Assembly: GCA_013391845.1 (NCBI GenBank)
Contig: CP058414.1
Span: 372,001-436,000, forward strand
From: Pseudoalteromonas shioyasakiensis
Lineage (GTDB): Bacteria; Pseudomonadota; Gammaproteobacteria; Enterobacterales; Alteromonadaceae
DNA length: 64,000 bases
Direction of reading: 5' to 3'
Below the pieces are notes generated by a model. That model was not told the origin of the DNA. It saw nothing but the letters and a program-made list of their open reading frames with translations, and ran no database searches. The position numbers were made by a program, and so were the translations under genes. Below are positions 9,369-17,807 of this stretch, piece by piece. The first letter of the stretch is position 1; the number at the start of each line of letters is the position of its first letter.

Positions 9369-9390
9369 GGTGGCTTAAATTTAAGCCACC
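9369..9390. repeat. Perfect 22-bp palindrome inside the ABC-regulator operon
   Basis: GGTGGCTTAAA followed by its exact reverse complement lies in the 57-base gap between the permease and the response-regulator gene. As RNA it would be a strong hairpin without a T tract. It might lower or stabilise downstream expression. Confidence 0.6.
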
Positions 9391-9414
9391 TCAACAGGAT
9401 AATAAGAAAACATC

Positions 9415-10791
9415 ATGGACAAAATCTTAGTCATAGACGATCAAGCTGATGTACGTCTGGCTGCTACTGTTGCATTACAACAACTGGGCTTATATTGCCT
9501 TGAGGCCGAAGGCCCTGAACATGCCCTTGAGTTATTAAAATCAGAGCACATTAGCCTGATTTTGCTCGACATGAACTACAAGCTCGACACCACCTCAGGT
9601 GAAGAAGGGTTACGCTTTTTAAAGCAACTAAATCAATTAGGATCGACCATACCTGTCATTGTGATGACCGCTTGGGCTAGCATTGATGTTGCCGTTAAAG
9701 CCATGCAATTAGGGGCTGTCGACTTTGTTGAAAAGCCATGGAATAACTTACGCTTAACCGCCGTTGTGCAACAACAACTCAAGCTCAAGCAAAGTAATCA
9801 CGACAACGCGTGTTTAAAGGCGCTTACCAGTGACACACAAGCACATTACATAGCTAAATCAGAAATCATGCAACTGTTGCTTGCCAAAGCTGAGCGCGCA
9901 GCAAAAACCGATGCCAGCATTTTAATTACCGGCGAAAATGGTACAGGCAAAAGCTTATTAGCACATTATATTCATAAGCATTCTCTCAGATGTGATAAAC
10001 GCTATGTAAGCGTGAATATTGGCGCTATTGCGCCAACGCTATTCGAAAGTGAATTATTTGGCCATAAAAAAGGCTCTTTTACTGATGCCAAAGAAGACCG
10101 CTTAGGGCGTTTTGAAATTGCCGAAGGCGGCACCTTATTTTTAGACGAAATTGCGACTTTAAGCCTTGAGCTGCAAAGTAAAATGCTCCGCGTGCTAGAA
10201 AGCAAAGAGTTTGAAGTGCTAGGCTCAAGCCAAACCAAAACCGCCGATGTTCGCATTATTTCTGCCACCAATAGTGAATTAGCTACGGCCATTGAGCAGG
10301 GTGAGTTCCGCCGTGACTTATTATTTAGACTCAATACCATTGAACTGCACATTCCACCGCTTCGCGACAGAAAAGACGACATCGCCCCCTTGGCAGAACA
10401 CTTATTATTGGTGCATGGTAAAAAATACCAACGTGCAAATATGGCGCTAAGTCCTGATGCTCTAAACGCGCTAAAAAACTACAGCTGGCCTGGTAATATT
10501 CGTGAGCTAAGCCACTGCATTGAACGCGCGGTGATCATGAGCGATAACAACAATATTCAAGCCAATGACCTCATTTTAGATCAACCAAGTTGCGAGCAAA
10601 CGAATAGTAATGCTGAACAAGCCTTGCCACTATTGCCCCTTGAAGAGCTTGAAAAACAAATGATTCAAAAAGCGCTGCTGCAATTTAATGGTAATGTTAT
10701 CGCCGCAGGAGAATTTTTAGGATTAAGTAAATCGGCGATTTATCGTCGCATTGATAAACATCAGCTCGATTTAAAAGAAGTAGAACGCTAA
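9415..10791 (+). CDS. NtrC-family sigma-54-dependent response regulator
   Basis: The product has 458 residues. The N-terminal receiver domain has acidic DD8-9, phospho-acceptor Asp52 (LLDMNYKLD) and Lys107 in VEKPW. The AAA+ domain (about 145-380) has Walker A GENGTGKS (173-180) and Walker B LFLDEIATL (241-249). The sigma-54 contact loop reads GSFTDA at 220-225 instead of GAFTGA. A C-terminal Fis-type helix-turn-helix is seen (about 415-455, GNVIAAGEFLGLSKSAIYRRI). It should drive RpoN-dependent transcription from the two -24/-12 promoters upstream in this window, giving positive autoregulation because it is in the same operon. The cognate kinase gene starts at the next base. Confidence 0.93.
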   Translation: MDKILVIDDQADVRLAATVALQQLGLYCLEAEGPEHALELLKSEHISLILLDMNYKLDTTSGEEGLRFLKQLNQLGSTIPVIVMTAWASIDVAVKAMQLGAVDFVEKPWNNLRLTAVVQQQLKLKQSNHDNACLKALTSDTQAHYIAKSEIMQLLLAKAERAAKTDASILITGENGTGKSLLAHYIHKHSLRCDKRYVSVNIGAIAPTLFESELFGHKKGSFTDAKEDRLGRFEIAEGGTLFLDEIATLSLELQSKMLRVLESKEFEVLGSSQTKTADVRIISATNSELATAIEQGEFRRDLLFRLNTIELHIPPLRDRKDDIAPLAEHLLLVHGKKYQRANMALSPDALNALKNYSWPGNIRELSHCIERAVIMSDNNNIQANDLILDQPSCEQTNSNAEQALPLLPLEELEKQMIQKALLQFNGNVIAAGEFLGLSKSAIYRRIDKHQLDLKEVER

Positions 10792-12072
10792 ATGAGTAGC
10801 AAGTTGTCGTTAGAGCAGCGTATTCGACGCTATTTTTTTATGGTTATAGCGGTGCTATTTACGCTTGGTATTGCCCTTTCGCTCAGCTTAAAACTAGATT
10901 GGTTTGCCAGTATTAGCCTATTATTGCCGTTTATCGGGATAAGCGCTTTTGCTTTAATTAAAAGCTACCGCGTGATCATCGATGTGATTGAACGCTTTGG
11001 TCTGCAACTAGATGCACTGGCAAATGACGAAAGTAATAGTTGGCATTTAGCGTCTTATCAAAGTGGACGAGTCGCAGCGCTTAAGCAAGATTTTGCCAAG
11101 CTCAGCAATAAAATAGCCAAAAATAAGCGCCATTATATGCAAACAGAAGAGTTTGTGTTTGAGTTTGCCAGCATGCTGGACTTACCCATCGTTATACTAG
11201 ACCCCCATGGCTTGATTTACTTTAGTAATAAGGCGTTTAAAAACAGTATTATCCATCGCCAGATTGAAGGTAAATCGGCCAGCGACTTAGGCATTGCCCT
11301 GCATGATGGCGAATGGCAACAAAACAACGACTCACTGTTTAAACAACGCTTTCAAATCTCATCGCAGACTTTTTGGCGGACCGGCAAAAACTTTGAATTA
11401 CTGACCTTCTTTTCAATTGAGCAACAGCTTCGCGATAATGAACAACTTGTTTGGCAACGGTTAATTCGAGTGTTAAATCATGAAGTGCGTAACTCACTCA
11501 CGCCGATTTATTCAATGAGTCAATCATTGCAAACCCTTAAGCGCCAAGGACAAATTAGCAGTCACGATGATCTCGCCCAAGATATGCTGCAAGTTATAGA
11601 AAAACGCGCTCAGCACTTGCTTGATTTTGTAGCCAGTTACAGTGCGTTTGCCAAGCTACCCCCCGCACAAAAACAGACCATCAGTAGCGAGCAACTAAAC
11701 ACACGTTTAAGCGCTATATTTCCTGAACTAGTGATAAATAGCAGTGAAGAATTATATGTTGATGCCGACTTAGGCCAGCTAGAACAAGCATTGATCAACC
11801 TGATAAAAAATGCCTTTGAAGCAGGCAGCAATTCAGCCCCTAGCCTCACTTGGTCAAGGCAAGGTGATAGCTTAAATATTGCAATTAGCGACCAAGGTTG
11901 TGGTATTCAAAACCCTGATAACTTGTTCGTGCCATTTTACTCAACCAAAGCAAATGGCACAGGTATAGGGCTTGTGATCACCCGAGAACTTGTGCGCAAC
12001 CAAGGTTTTGAGTTATCGATAAACTCAAAACCCCAGCAAGGCACAGAAGCTAACATCACCGTACCTACTTAA
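10792..12072 (+). CDS. Membrane sensor histidine kinase partnered with the NtrC-type regulator
   Basis: The product has 426 residues, and its ATG follows the regulator stop without a gap. Two adjacent N-terminal membrane helices (about 14-37 and 39-57) have almost no periplasmic loop, so it probably senses an intramembrane or cytoplasmic cue. A PAS-like segment (about 125-175, LPIVILDPHGLIYFSNKAF) follows. The dimerisation helix has phospho-acceptor His230 in LNHEVRNSLTPI. The ATPase domain has N-box LINLIKNAFEAG, G1 box SDQGCGI and G2 box GTGIGLVI. The short loop between helices resembles kinases that respond to ABC-transporter state, but that parallel is inference. Confidence 0.92.
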   Translation: MSSKLSLEQRIRRYFFMVIAVLFTLGIALSLSLKLDWFASISLLLPFIGISAFALIKSYRVIIDVIERFGLQLDALANDESNSWHLASYQSGRVAALKQDFAKLSNKIAKNKRHYMQTEEFVFEFASMLDLPIVILDPHGLIYFSNKAFKNSIIHRQIEGKSASDLGIALHDGEWQQNNDSLFKQRFQISSQTFWRTGKNFELLTFFSIEQQLRDNEQLVWQRLIRVLNHEVRNSLTPIYSMSQSLQTLKRQGQISSHDDLAQDMLQVIEKRAQHLLDFVASYSAFAKLPPAQKQTISSEQLNTRLSAIFPELVINSSEELYVDADLGQLEQALINLIKNAFEAGSNSAPSLTWSRQGDSLNIAISDQGCGIQNPDNLFVPFYSTKANGTGIGLVITRELVRNQGFELSINSKPQQGTEANITVPT

Positions 12073-12172
12073 GCAACGAAAAAGGTTAGTACTTTAAACA
12101 AAAACAACAGATTGTTGCGCTTATAAAAAAACCACGCTATGTTTATTTTTTAAACTACGGAAGGTCATAAAA

Positions 12173-13342
12173 ATGAAAAACGCCATAAAACCCATCGTAT
12201 TAGCAACATCACTTATTCTAGTTACAGCCTGTAATTCAACGGCCCCTATTAATAAAACAGCAACGACAGCTATTAACCAAGAAAAATTTAGCCAATTTCA
12301 TCAGTACGATGAAAAATCAAATATCACCCTTGAGTACACTGACTACGGGCAAATATTAAATGCCTCAGTGATTGATTTAGGTATGTCAGACCGCTATCGC
12401 ATTTCACAAAACACAACCAAAATTGGCACCCGGTTGTCGTCGAACCCAAAACCGTCGACTGCAACAGAAGCAAACCGCTTTTATTATGATTCGTACAAAA
12501 AGAATCCTCAGATGAAGCAAGACTTGCAAATAGTGCAAGAAAATATGGCCGACCTGCCAAACAAAATTAATTTAAGTAACTTACCAAAATCAGAGTTACT
12601 CGCTTACTGGCTCAACCTCTATAACGTGACGGTACTCAATGAATTAGTGCAGCAGTACCCTGTTAAAAACCTGACCAAGTTATTAAACGAAGAACCAAAT
12701 TTTTTTGATAAGCCACGCTTTAACTTTAATGGTAACCAGTATTCATTAAACGATATTGAGTACAACATTGTTGCACCGCTATTTAACAATGACCCGCTAT
12801 TAATATATGGCTACTACCGTGGCTACATTGGCAGCCCAAACTTGCTTGACCACCCATATACAGCAAAAAATGTGTTTACCGCCCTGACCACCAATGCAGT
12901 GCAATTTGTAAATTCAAACCGCGGTAGTGTGATAGGTAACCATAGCACTCGAGTTTCTTCTTTATACCTTGAAAAGAAAAACTATTTTCCTAACTTTGAA
13001 GAAGATTTAGCTGACCACCTTCAATCGTTAGTAATTCAAGAGCCAGATAAAGACCAAGTTGTGCAAAACCTCTCTTTTAGTATCGATAACTACGATATTA
13101 CCGACATTCTAGGTAGCGATGTTGAATATGGTGGAGGTAACGCGACTGTCGCCGATCCGAGTATAGTAGCAGAGGGCTTCGATACTAATTTTGTTACTTA
13201 TGGTGAAAACTTAACCAAAGAAGTCGGCCATGTAAGCCCGTTACGCCGCGAGATTTTGCAAAAAATCACGCAAAAATACTATGAAGCAAATACTCGCGTT
13301 GAAATAAAAGACTTACCAACTAAAGAGTCTGAAGATAAATAA
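12173..13342 (+). CDS. DUF547 lipoprotein, copy 1
   Basis: The product has 389 residues. The N-terminus is a lipoprotein signal with lipobox LVTAC, so it should be anchored in a membrane facing the periplasm or surface. The body carries a DUF547 region (about 130-290). It includes LPKSELLAYWLNLYNVTVLN, then SLNDIEYNIV and YYRGYIGSPNL. DUF547 has no assigned reaction that I know. A ribosome site GGAAGG precedes the ATG. The next gene is a close paralogue, including the untranslated leader and the terminator, so the pair comes from a recent tandem duplication. The C-terminal 35 residues differ more than the core. Confidence 0.85.
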   Translation: MKNAIKPIVLATSLILVTACNSTAPINKTATTAINQEKFSQFHQYDEKSNITLEYTDYGQILNASVIDLGMSDRYRISQNTTKIGTRLSSNPKPSTATEANRFYYDSYKKNPQMKQDLQIVQENMADLPNKINLSNLPKSELLAYWLNLYNVTVLNELVQQYPVKNLTKLLNEEPNFFDKPRFNFNGNQYSLNDIEYNIVAPLFNNDPLLIYGYYRGYIGSPNLLDHPYTAKNVFTALTTNAVQFVNSNRGSVIGNHSTRVSSLYLEKKNYFPNFEEDLADHLQSLVIQEPDKDQVVQNLSFSIDNYDITDILGSDVEYGGGNATVADPSIVAEGFDTNFVTYGENLTKEVGHVSPLRREILQKITQKYYEANTRVEIKDLPTKESEDK

Positions 13343-13351
13343 TATAAACCT

Positions 13352-13376
13352 AAAGCGGCTCGCTATGAGCCGCTTT
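13352..13376 (+). terminator. Terminator of DUF547 copy 1
   Basis: AAAGCGGCTC pairs with GAGCCGCTTT around a five-base loop, followed by AATC. A related hairpin follows copy 2. Confidence 0.7.
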
Positions 13377-13523
13377 AATCCCCCTGAAATACCCAACTAA
13401 AACACTTAGCAAAACCGCAATAGCCAACTTTAAGTCTTGTTTTTTCTGTGTTAATTACCTGGATATTGCCAATTTAAAGTAAAAGTAATATGTTTATTTT
13501 CTGTACTAAGGAAGGTGGTAAAA

Positions 13524-14690
13524 ATGAAAAGCGCTATAAAGACCATCGCATTAACAACATCACTTATTTTGGTAACGGCCTGTAATTCAACGGCTCCTAT
13601 TAATAAAACAGCCATCACAGCAATTAACCAAGAAAAATTTAGCCAATTTCATCAGTATGATGAAAACTCAAACATTACTCTTGATTACGCTGGCTATGGG
13701 CAAATATTAAGTGCTTCGGTCATTGATTTAGGCATGTCTGACCGCTACCGCATCACCTCACACACCACGACGATTGGTACACATTTATCATCCAACCCTA
13801 AACCTTCAACAGCAACAGAAGCAAACCGCTTTTATTATGATTCATATAAAGACAATCCTAAAATGAGGCAAGCCTTGCAGGTCATACAAAAAAATATGGC
13901 CGACCTGCCAAATAAGATTAACTTGAGTAACTTGCCAAAGTCTGAACTGCTCGCTTACTGGTTCAATCTTTATAACGTGACGGTACTCAATGAGTTAGTC
14001 CAGCAGTACCCAGTAAAAAACTTATCTAAGCTAATAAACGAAGAGCCAAGTTTTTTTGATAAGCCACGCTTTAACTTTAACGGTAACCAGTATTCATTAA
14101 ACGATATAGAGTACAACATTGTTGCACCGCTATTTAACAATGACCCGCTATTAATATATGGCTATTACCGTGGTTATATTGGTAGCCCAAATTTACTTAA
14201 CTACCCATATACAGCGAAAAATGTATTTACCGCCCTGACTAACAATGCAGTGCAATTTGTAAATTCAAATCGAGGCAGTGTTATTGATACTCATAGCACA
14301 CGTGTTTCTTCGTTATACCTTGAAAAGAAAAACTACTTCCCTAACTTTGAAGAAGACTTAGCTGACCATCTTCAATCATTAGTTATTCAAGAACCAGATA
14401 AAGACCAAGTTGTGCAAAACCTCTCTTTTAGTATCGATAATTACGATATTACCGATATTTTAGGTACCGATGTTGCTTATGGTGGAGGTAATGCAGTTGT
14501 TGTCGATCCTAGTATTGTGGCACTGGGCTGGGATAAAACATTTACTACCCATGGTAACCACTTAACTAAAGCTGGCACCGTAAGCACATTACGCCGCGAA
14601 ATTTTGAAAAAAATCACGCAAAAATACTATGAAGTAAATAGTCGCGTTGAAATAAAAGACTTACCAGCTAAAGAGTCTGAAGATAAATAA
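13524..14690 (+). CDS. DUF547 lipoprotein, copy 2
   Basis: The product has 388 residues when started at the ATG at 13524, which aligns with the start of copy 1. A GTG nine bases upstream is possible but sits in the ribosome-binding stretch GGAAGG. Lipobox LVTAC and the DUF547 core are the same as in copy 1, with scattered substitutions. Examples are YDEN for YDEK, GTDVAYGG for GSDVEYGG, and a changed block near VALGWDKTFTTHG. Both copies keep full reading frames, so both are probably used. The function is unknown. Confidence 0.85.
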   Translation: MKSAIKTIALTTSLILVTACNSTAPINKTAITAINQEKFSQFHQYDENSNITLDYAGYGQILSASVIDLGMSDRYRITSHTTTIGTHLSSNPKPSTATEANRFYYDSYKDNPKMRQALQVIQKNMADLPNKINLSNLPKSELLAYWFNLYNVTVLNELVQQYPVKNLSKLINEEPSFFDKPRFNFNGNQYSLNDIEYNIVAPLFNNDPLLIYGYYRGYIGSPNLLNYPYTAKNVFTALTNNAVQFVNSNRGSVIDTHSTRVSSLYLEKKNYFPNFEEDLADHLQSLVIQEPDKDQVVQNLSFSIDNYDITDILGTDVAYGGGNAVVVDPSIVALGWDKTFTTHGNHLTKAGTVSTLRREILKKITQKYYEVNSRVEIKDLPAKESEDK

Positions 14691-14700
14691 TATAACCCAA

Positions 14701-14723
14701 AAGCGGCTCGCCATGGGCCGCTT
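14701..14723 (+). terminator. Hairpin after DUF547 copy 2
   Basis: AAGCGGC at 14701-14707 pairs with GCCGCTT at 14717-14723. No T tract follows, so termination may be weak. It is the degenerate counterpart of the hairpin at 13352-13376. Confidence 0.5.
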
Positions 14724-14834
14724 AGACTCACCTCTTCCTACGAGACCTACCTATAAATATTTAATTTTTATTTGGCTCATGCCGTGAAATTCAGTAATTT
14801 GTCATATAAAACTAAACGTAATTAGAAAATAACA

Positions 14835-17807
14835 ATGAAATGGATGCACTTACAACTTAAGGTACTGGCTGTTTTTTTATTCTTTGTGAGCTGCTTTGCA
14901 GCCGCTGAAGATTATCAGGTTGCACCTGCAGCTAACTGGGTAAAACAACATAAGTTACTAACCCCTGAGATTCCTCGAGACCAAATAAAAGACGGGACTT
15001 TCTACCTGATGCTCGACACTCAGCTTCAGGTATCTGAACAAGCCCCACAGCAACGCTTTAATCGCACTGTAATGCAGGCAGTCAATCAGTCTGGGGTTGA
15101 TTATATTAGCCAGCTAAATATTGATTTTGACCCAAACTACCAATCTCTTACGCTCAATAGTTTAGGCATTATTCGTGACGGCCAATATATAGATAAACTA
15201 AATAGTGCCGAGCTTCAGGTGTTACAGCGCGAGACCGACTTAGCAAGTCGTATATACAATGGCACCTTAAGCCTAAATGTCATTATTGATGATATGCGGG
15301 TCATGGATATTTTAGATTACAGCTATACGGTTTCGGGCAGTAACCCGGTTTATCAGCACTTCAGCACCATGCGTACACTTAATTGGTCTGTGCCGATAGT
15401 GCAGCAATTTATGCGGGTAAAGTGGCAAAAGCCTTCGCCCTTATATATCAACTTTATGAATGGTGAGTCGCCAGTTACTAAAACCAAGCTAGATACGGGT
15501 TTTGACTACCAAATTAGCCAACACAATGAGCCGACCCTTAGCTCTGCAAGCGAAGTACCGCATTGGTATTCGCCTTACAAGGAAGTGTATTTTTCTGAAG
15601 TAAATAATTGGCAAGAGGTAGTCAATTGGTCGTTACCTTTGTACCAATCAGCCATCGAAGTAAGCCCTGCTATTGAAACAATTGCTCGTCAGATTAAGTT
15701 TCAACATGCCGACTTAGAGTCTCAAATTGTGGCTGCCCTACGCTTTAGCCAAGACGAAGTACGTTATTTGGGCCTAGAAATGGGCACCAACTCGCACCAG
15801 CCTACTCCCGCATCAGAAACCTTGGCACTGCGCTATGGCGACTGTAAAGACAAAACCGTCTTGCTCATTTCTTTACTTAAAGCGCTCGGCGTAGAGGCTC
15901 ACCCTGCTTTAGTTAACACTGAAGACAGAAAACGTACTGCTAGCTTACCGGTCTCCCCTAGTTTATTTGACCATGTCATTGTCACCTTAGAGCACCAAGG
16001 TAAACGCTATTGGCTTGATCCAACCATTTCGTATCAGCGCGGCGATTTAGAACATTTAGCTCAACCGAACTACGATGTCGCGTTAATCATAAAGCAAGGT
16101 GAGACAGGCTTTACAGATATGTTCACAGAGCCTGCCCTAAAACGCATACAGGTTTTTGATAGTTATCAGATCCCAGAAGGTATTGATGAGCCAGTTAGTT
16201 TCTCAACTCAATATAAATACGGCGACTTTGAAGCAATTAGCCGCCGCAGCTCAATCGCTGAAAACAGCTTAAAAAGCATAGAAGATGATTACCGCGAATA
16301 TTATCAAGATACCTACAAAGGCTTACAAACAGCCAAACCTATGCTGGTTGAATCTCCAAAGGACACCGGTCAGCTAATTACCAATGAGCACTATACTATT
16401 GATAACTTTTGGCGACCTAAGGGTAATGATTTTCAAAACGACTTTTACGCCAGTGAAATTCAAAACTCAGTTTATAAGCCGGAACAGCGAGAACGTAACA
16501 ATGCACCAATATGGTTTCGTTACCCAAATAATATCGAAACAACCATAAAGGTTACGTTTACGGATACTAATTGGCAGTTTAATGATGAGCAGGTCACAGT
16601 CGACAACCCATTTTTTCATCTCGAAAAACGCGTGACATTTAAAGACTCGATGTTGACCTTATACTTTGATTACAGTGCGAAACAAGATCATATTCCAGCC
16701 GATCAAATAGACCTTTACCTAAGCGAGCGTAAAAAACTCAATAACGCGACCCATTACGGCATCATTAAATACGGCACAAATAGCGCCACAACCACACCAG
16801 CGGATGACGAAACCAACTGGTATAGCGTTTTTATTTTAAGTTACTTGGCGGCAATCATCTTTTTCATCGCGGCTTGGCGTATAGAAGCAAGTAACCGCCC
16901 AGTTTTTGCTGAGCAACAGTTCTACCCTGTCAGTAACAGTAAGTTTGTTATTTACAGCTTATTGAGCTTAGGAATATTCATTCACTACTGGAGCTATCGC
17001 AACTGGAAAGCGATAAAAGAGCAGCAACAAAGCCATATTATGCCGATTGCCCGAGGGATATTCGCACCACTGTTTTTTATTCCGTTGTTACTTGAACTTT
17101 GCAAGCACAGCGAACAAACCTTTGGCAAAAATAAGATCATGCCCGTCGCGGTTGGGTTCGCGTTATGGCTGGCGATTATCATTTCTGAAGTCGTAAGCTA
17201 TAACTGGGAATATGGTACTTGGCTGTTTTTAGTTATACCTATTCTATGGTTGCCACTGGTTAATTACATTCAAAACCTCAAGCAACCACAGCAGGCTCTT
17301 GAGTACCACTCTCAGTGGCGAGCGAGGCAGGTTATGATTTCGATATTCATGTTGCCTTGGCTATTTTATGGCTTAATTTATGAGCTATATTTGTTGCCAA
17401 GTTCAACCATAGTAACCGGTGATAAGCTTTGGTCTTATCAAGTTAACTTTTTAAAAAGAAAAGAAATTATTCCTGCTAACGAGAATGTACATTATTTTTA
17501 TAGTGACGCATTTTTCGATTTTAAAACTGATGGAAACGGCATCACAGAAAACACCATTTTTAGTTACTGGGAAAATGAGCAAGGTGTGCTCGAAAAAGAT
17601 CAACGCCGCTTTAGTGACATTAAAGAGATCAACGTTGATTATGCTAAAAGCGCCCTACTAACCTCTACGCTAACGGTCATTGACCACAATGGCGATGAAA
17701 TGCTGTTATTTTTGAGCCATGAAGATGACTTAGATAAGAAGTTTGTCGCTGAGGTAGAGCGCTTAATTAAAGCTAATACCCCAGCAACTGAGCAAAACGC
17801 AGATTAA
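14835..17807 (+). CDS. DUF3857 and transglutaminase-like membrane protein
   Basis: The product has 990 residues. A signal peptide (about 1-24) is followed by a DUF3857 domain (about 60-225). A transglutaminase-like core then shows a complete triad: Cys337 in YGDCKDKT, His380 in FDHVIV and Asp395 in YWLDPT. The C-terminal third has several membrane segments (about 660-680, 700-720, 745-765, 775-795, 835-855), followed by a cytoplasmic tail. The family is widespread in marine Gammaproteobacteria and Bacteroidetes, and a protease or protein-modifying activity is supposed but not settled. Its end overlaps the convergent kinase gene by four bases (17804-17807). Confidence 0.87.
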   Translation: MKWMHLQLKVLAVFLFFVSCFAAAEDYQVAPAANWVKQHKLLTPEIPRDQIKDGTFYLMLDTQLQVSEQAPQQRFNRTVMQAVNQSGVDYISQLNIDFDPNYQSLTLNSLGIIRDGQYIDKLNSAELQVLQRETDLASRIYNGTLSLNVIIDDMRVMDILDYSYTVSGSNPVYQHFSTMRTLNWSVPIVQQFMRVKWQKPSPLYINFMNGESPVTKTKLDTGFDYQISQHNEPTLSSASEVPHWYSPYKEVYFSEVNNWQEVVNWSLPLYQSAIEVSPAIETIARQIKFQHADLESQIVAALRFSQDEVRYLGLEMGTNSHQPTPASETLALRYGDCKDKTVLLISLLKALGVEAHPALVNTEDRKRTASLPVSPSLFDHVIVTLEHQGKRYWLDPTISYQRGDLEHLAQPNYDVALIIKQGETGFTDMFTEPALKRIQVFDSYQIPEGIDEPVSFSTQYKYGDFEAISRRSSIAENSLKSIEDDYREYYQDTYKGLQTAKPMLVESPKDTGQLITNEHYTIDNFWRPKGNDFQNDFYASEIQNSVYKPEQRERNNAPIWFRYPNNIETTIKVTFTDTNWQFNDEQVTVDNPFFHLEKRVTFKDSMLTLYFDYSAKQDHIPADQIDLYLSERKKLNNATHYGIIKYGTNSATTTPADDETNWYSVFILSYLAAIIFFIAAWRIEASNRPVFAEQQFYPVSNSKFVIYSLLSLGIFIHYWSYRNWKAIKEQQQSHIMPIARGIFAPLFFIPLLLELCKHSEQTFGKNKIMPVAVGFALWLAIIISEVVSYNWEYGTWLFLVIPILWLPLVNYIQNLKQPQQALEYHSQWRARQVMISIFMLPWLFYGLIYELYLLPSSTIVTGDKLWSYQVNFLKRKEIIPANENVHYFYSDAFFDFKTDGNGITENTIFSYWENEQGVLEKDQRRFSDIKEINVDYAKSALLTSTLTVIDHNGDEMLLFLSHEDDLDKKFVAEVERLIKANTPATEQNAD

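Larger units (their letters stand above)
12138..14723. repeat. Tandem duplication of about 1.25 kb (two DUF547 units)
   Basis: Similarity begins in the leader, with TATGTTTATTTT at 12138 and again at 13489. It runs through the ribosome site and coding region and ends in the GC-rich hairpin (13352-13376 and 14701-14723). The two units are separated by about 110 unrelated bases. Confidence 0.85.
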
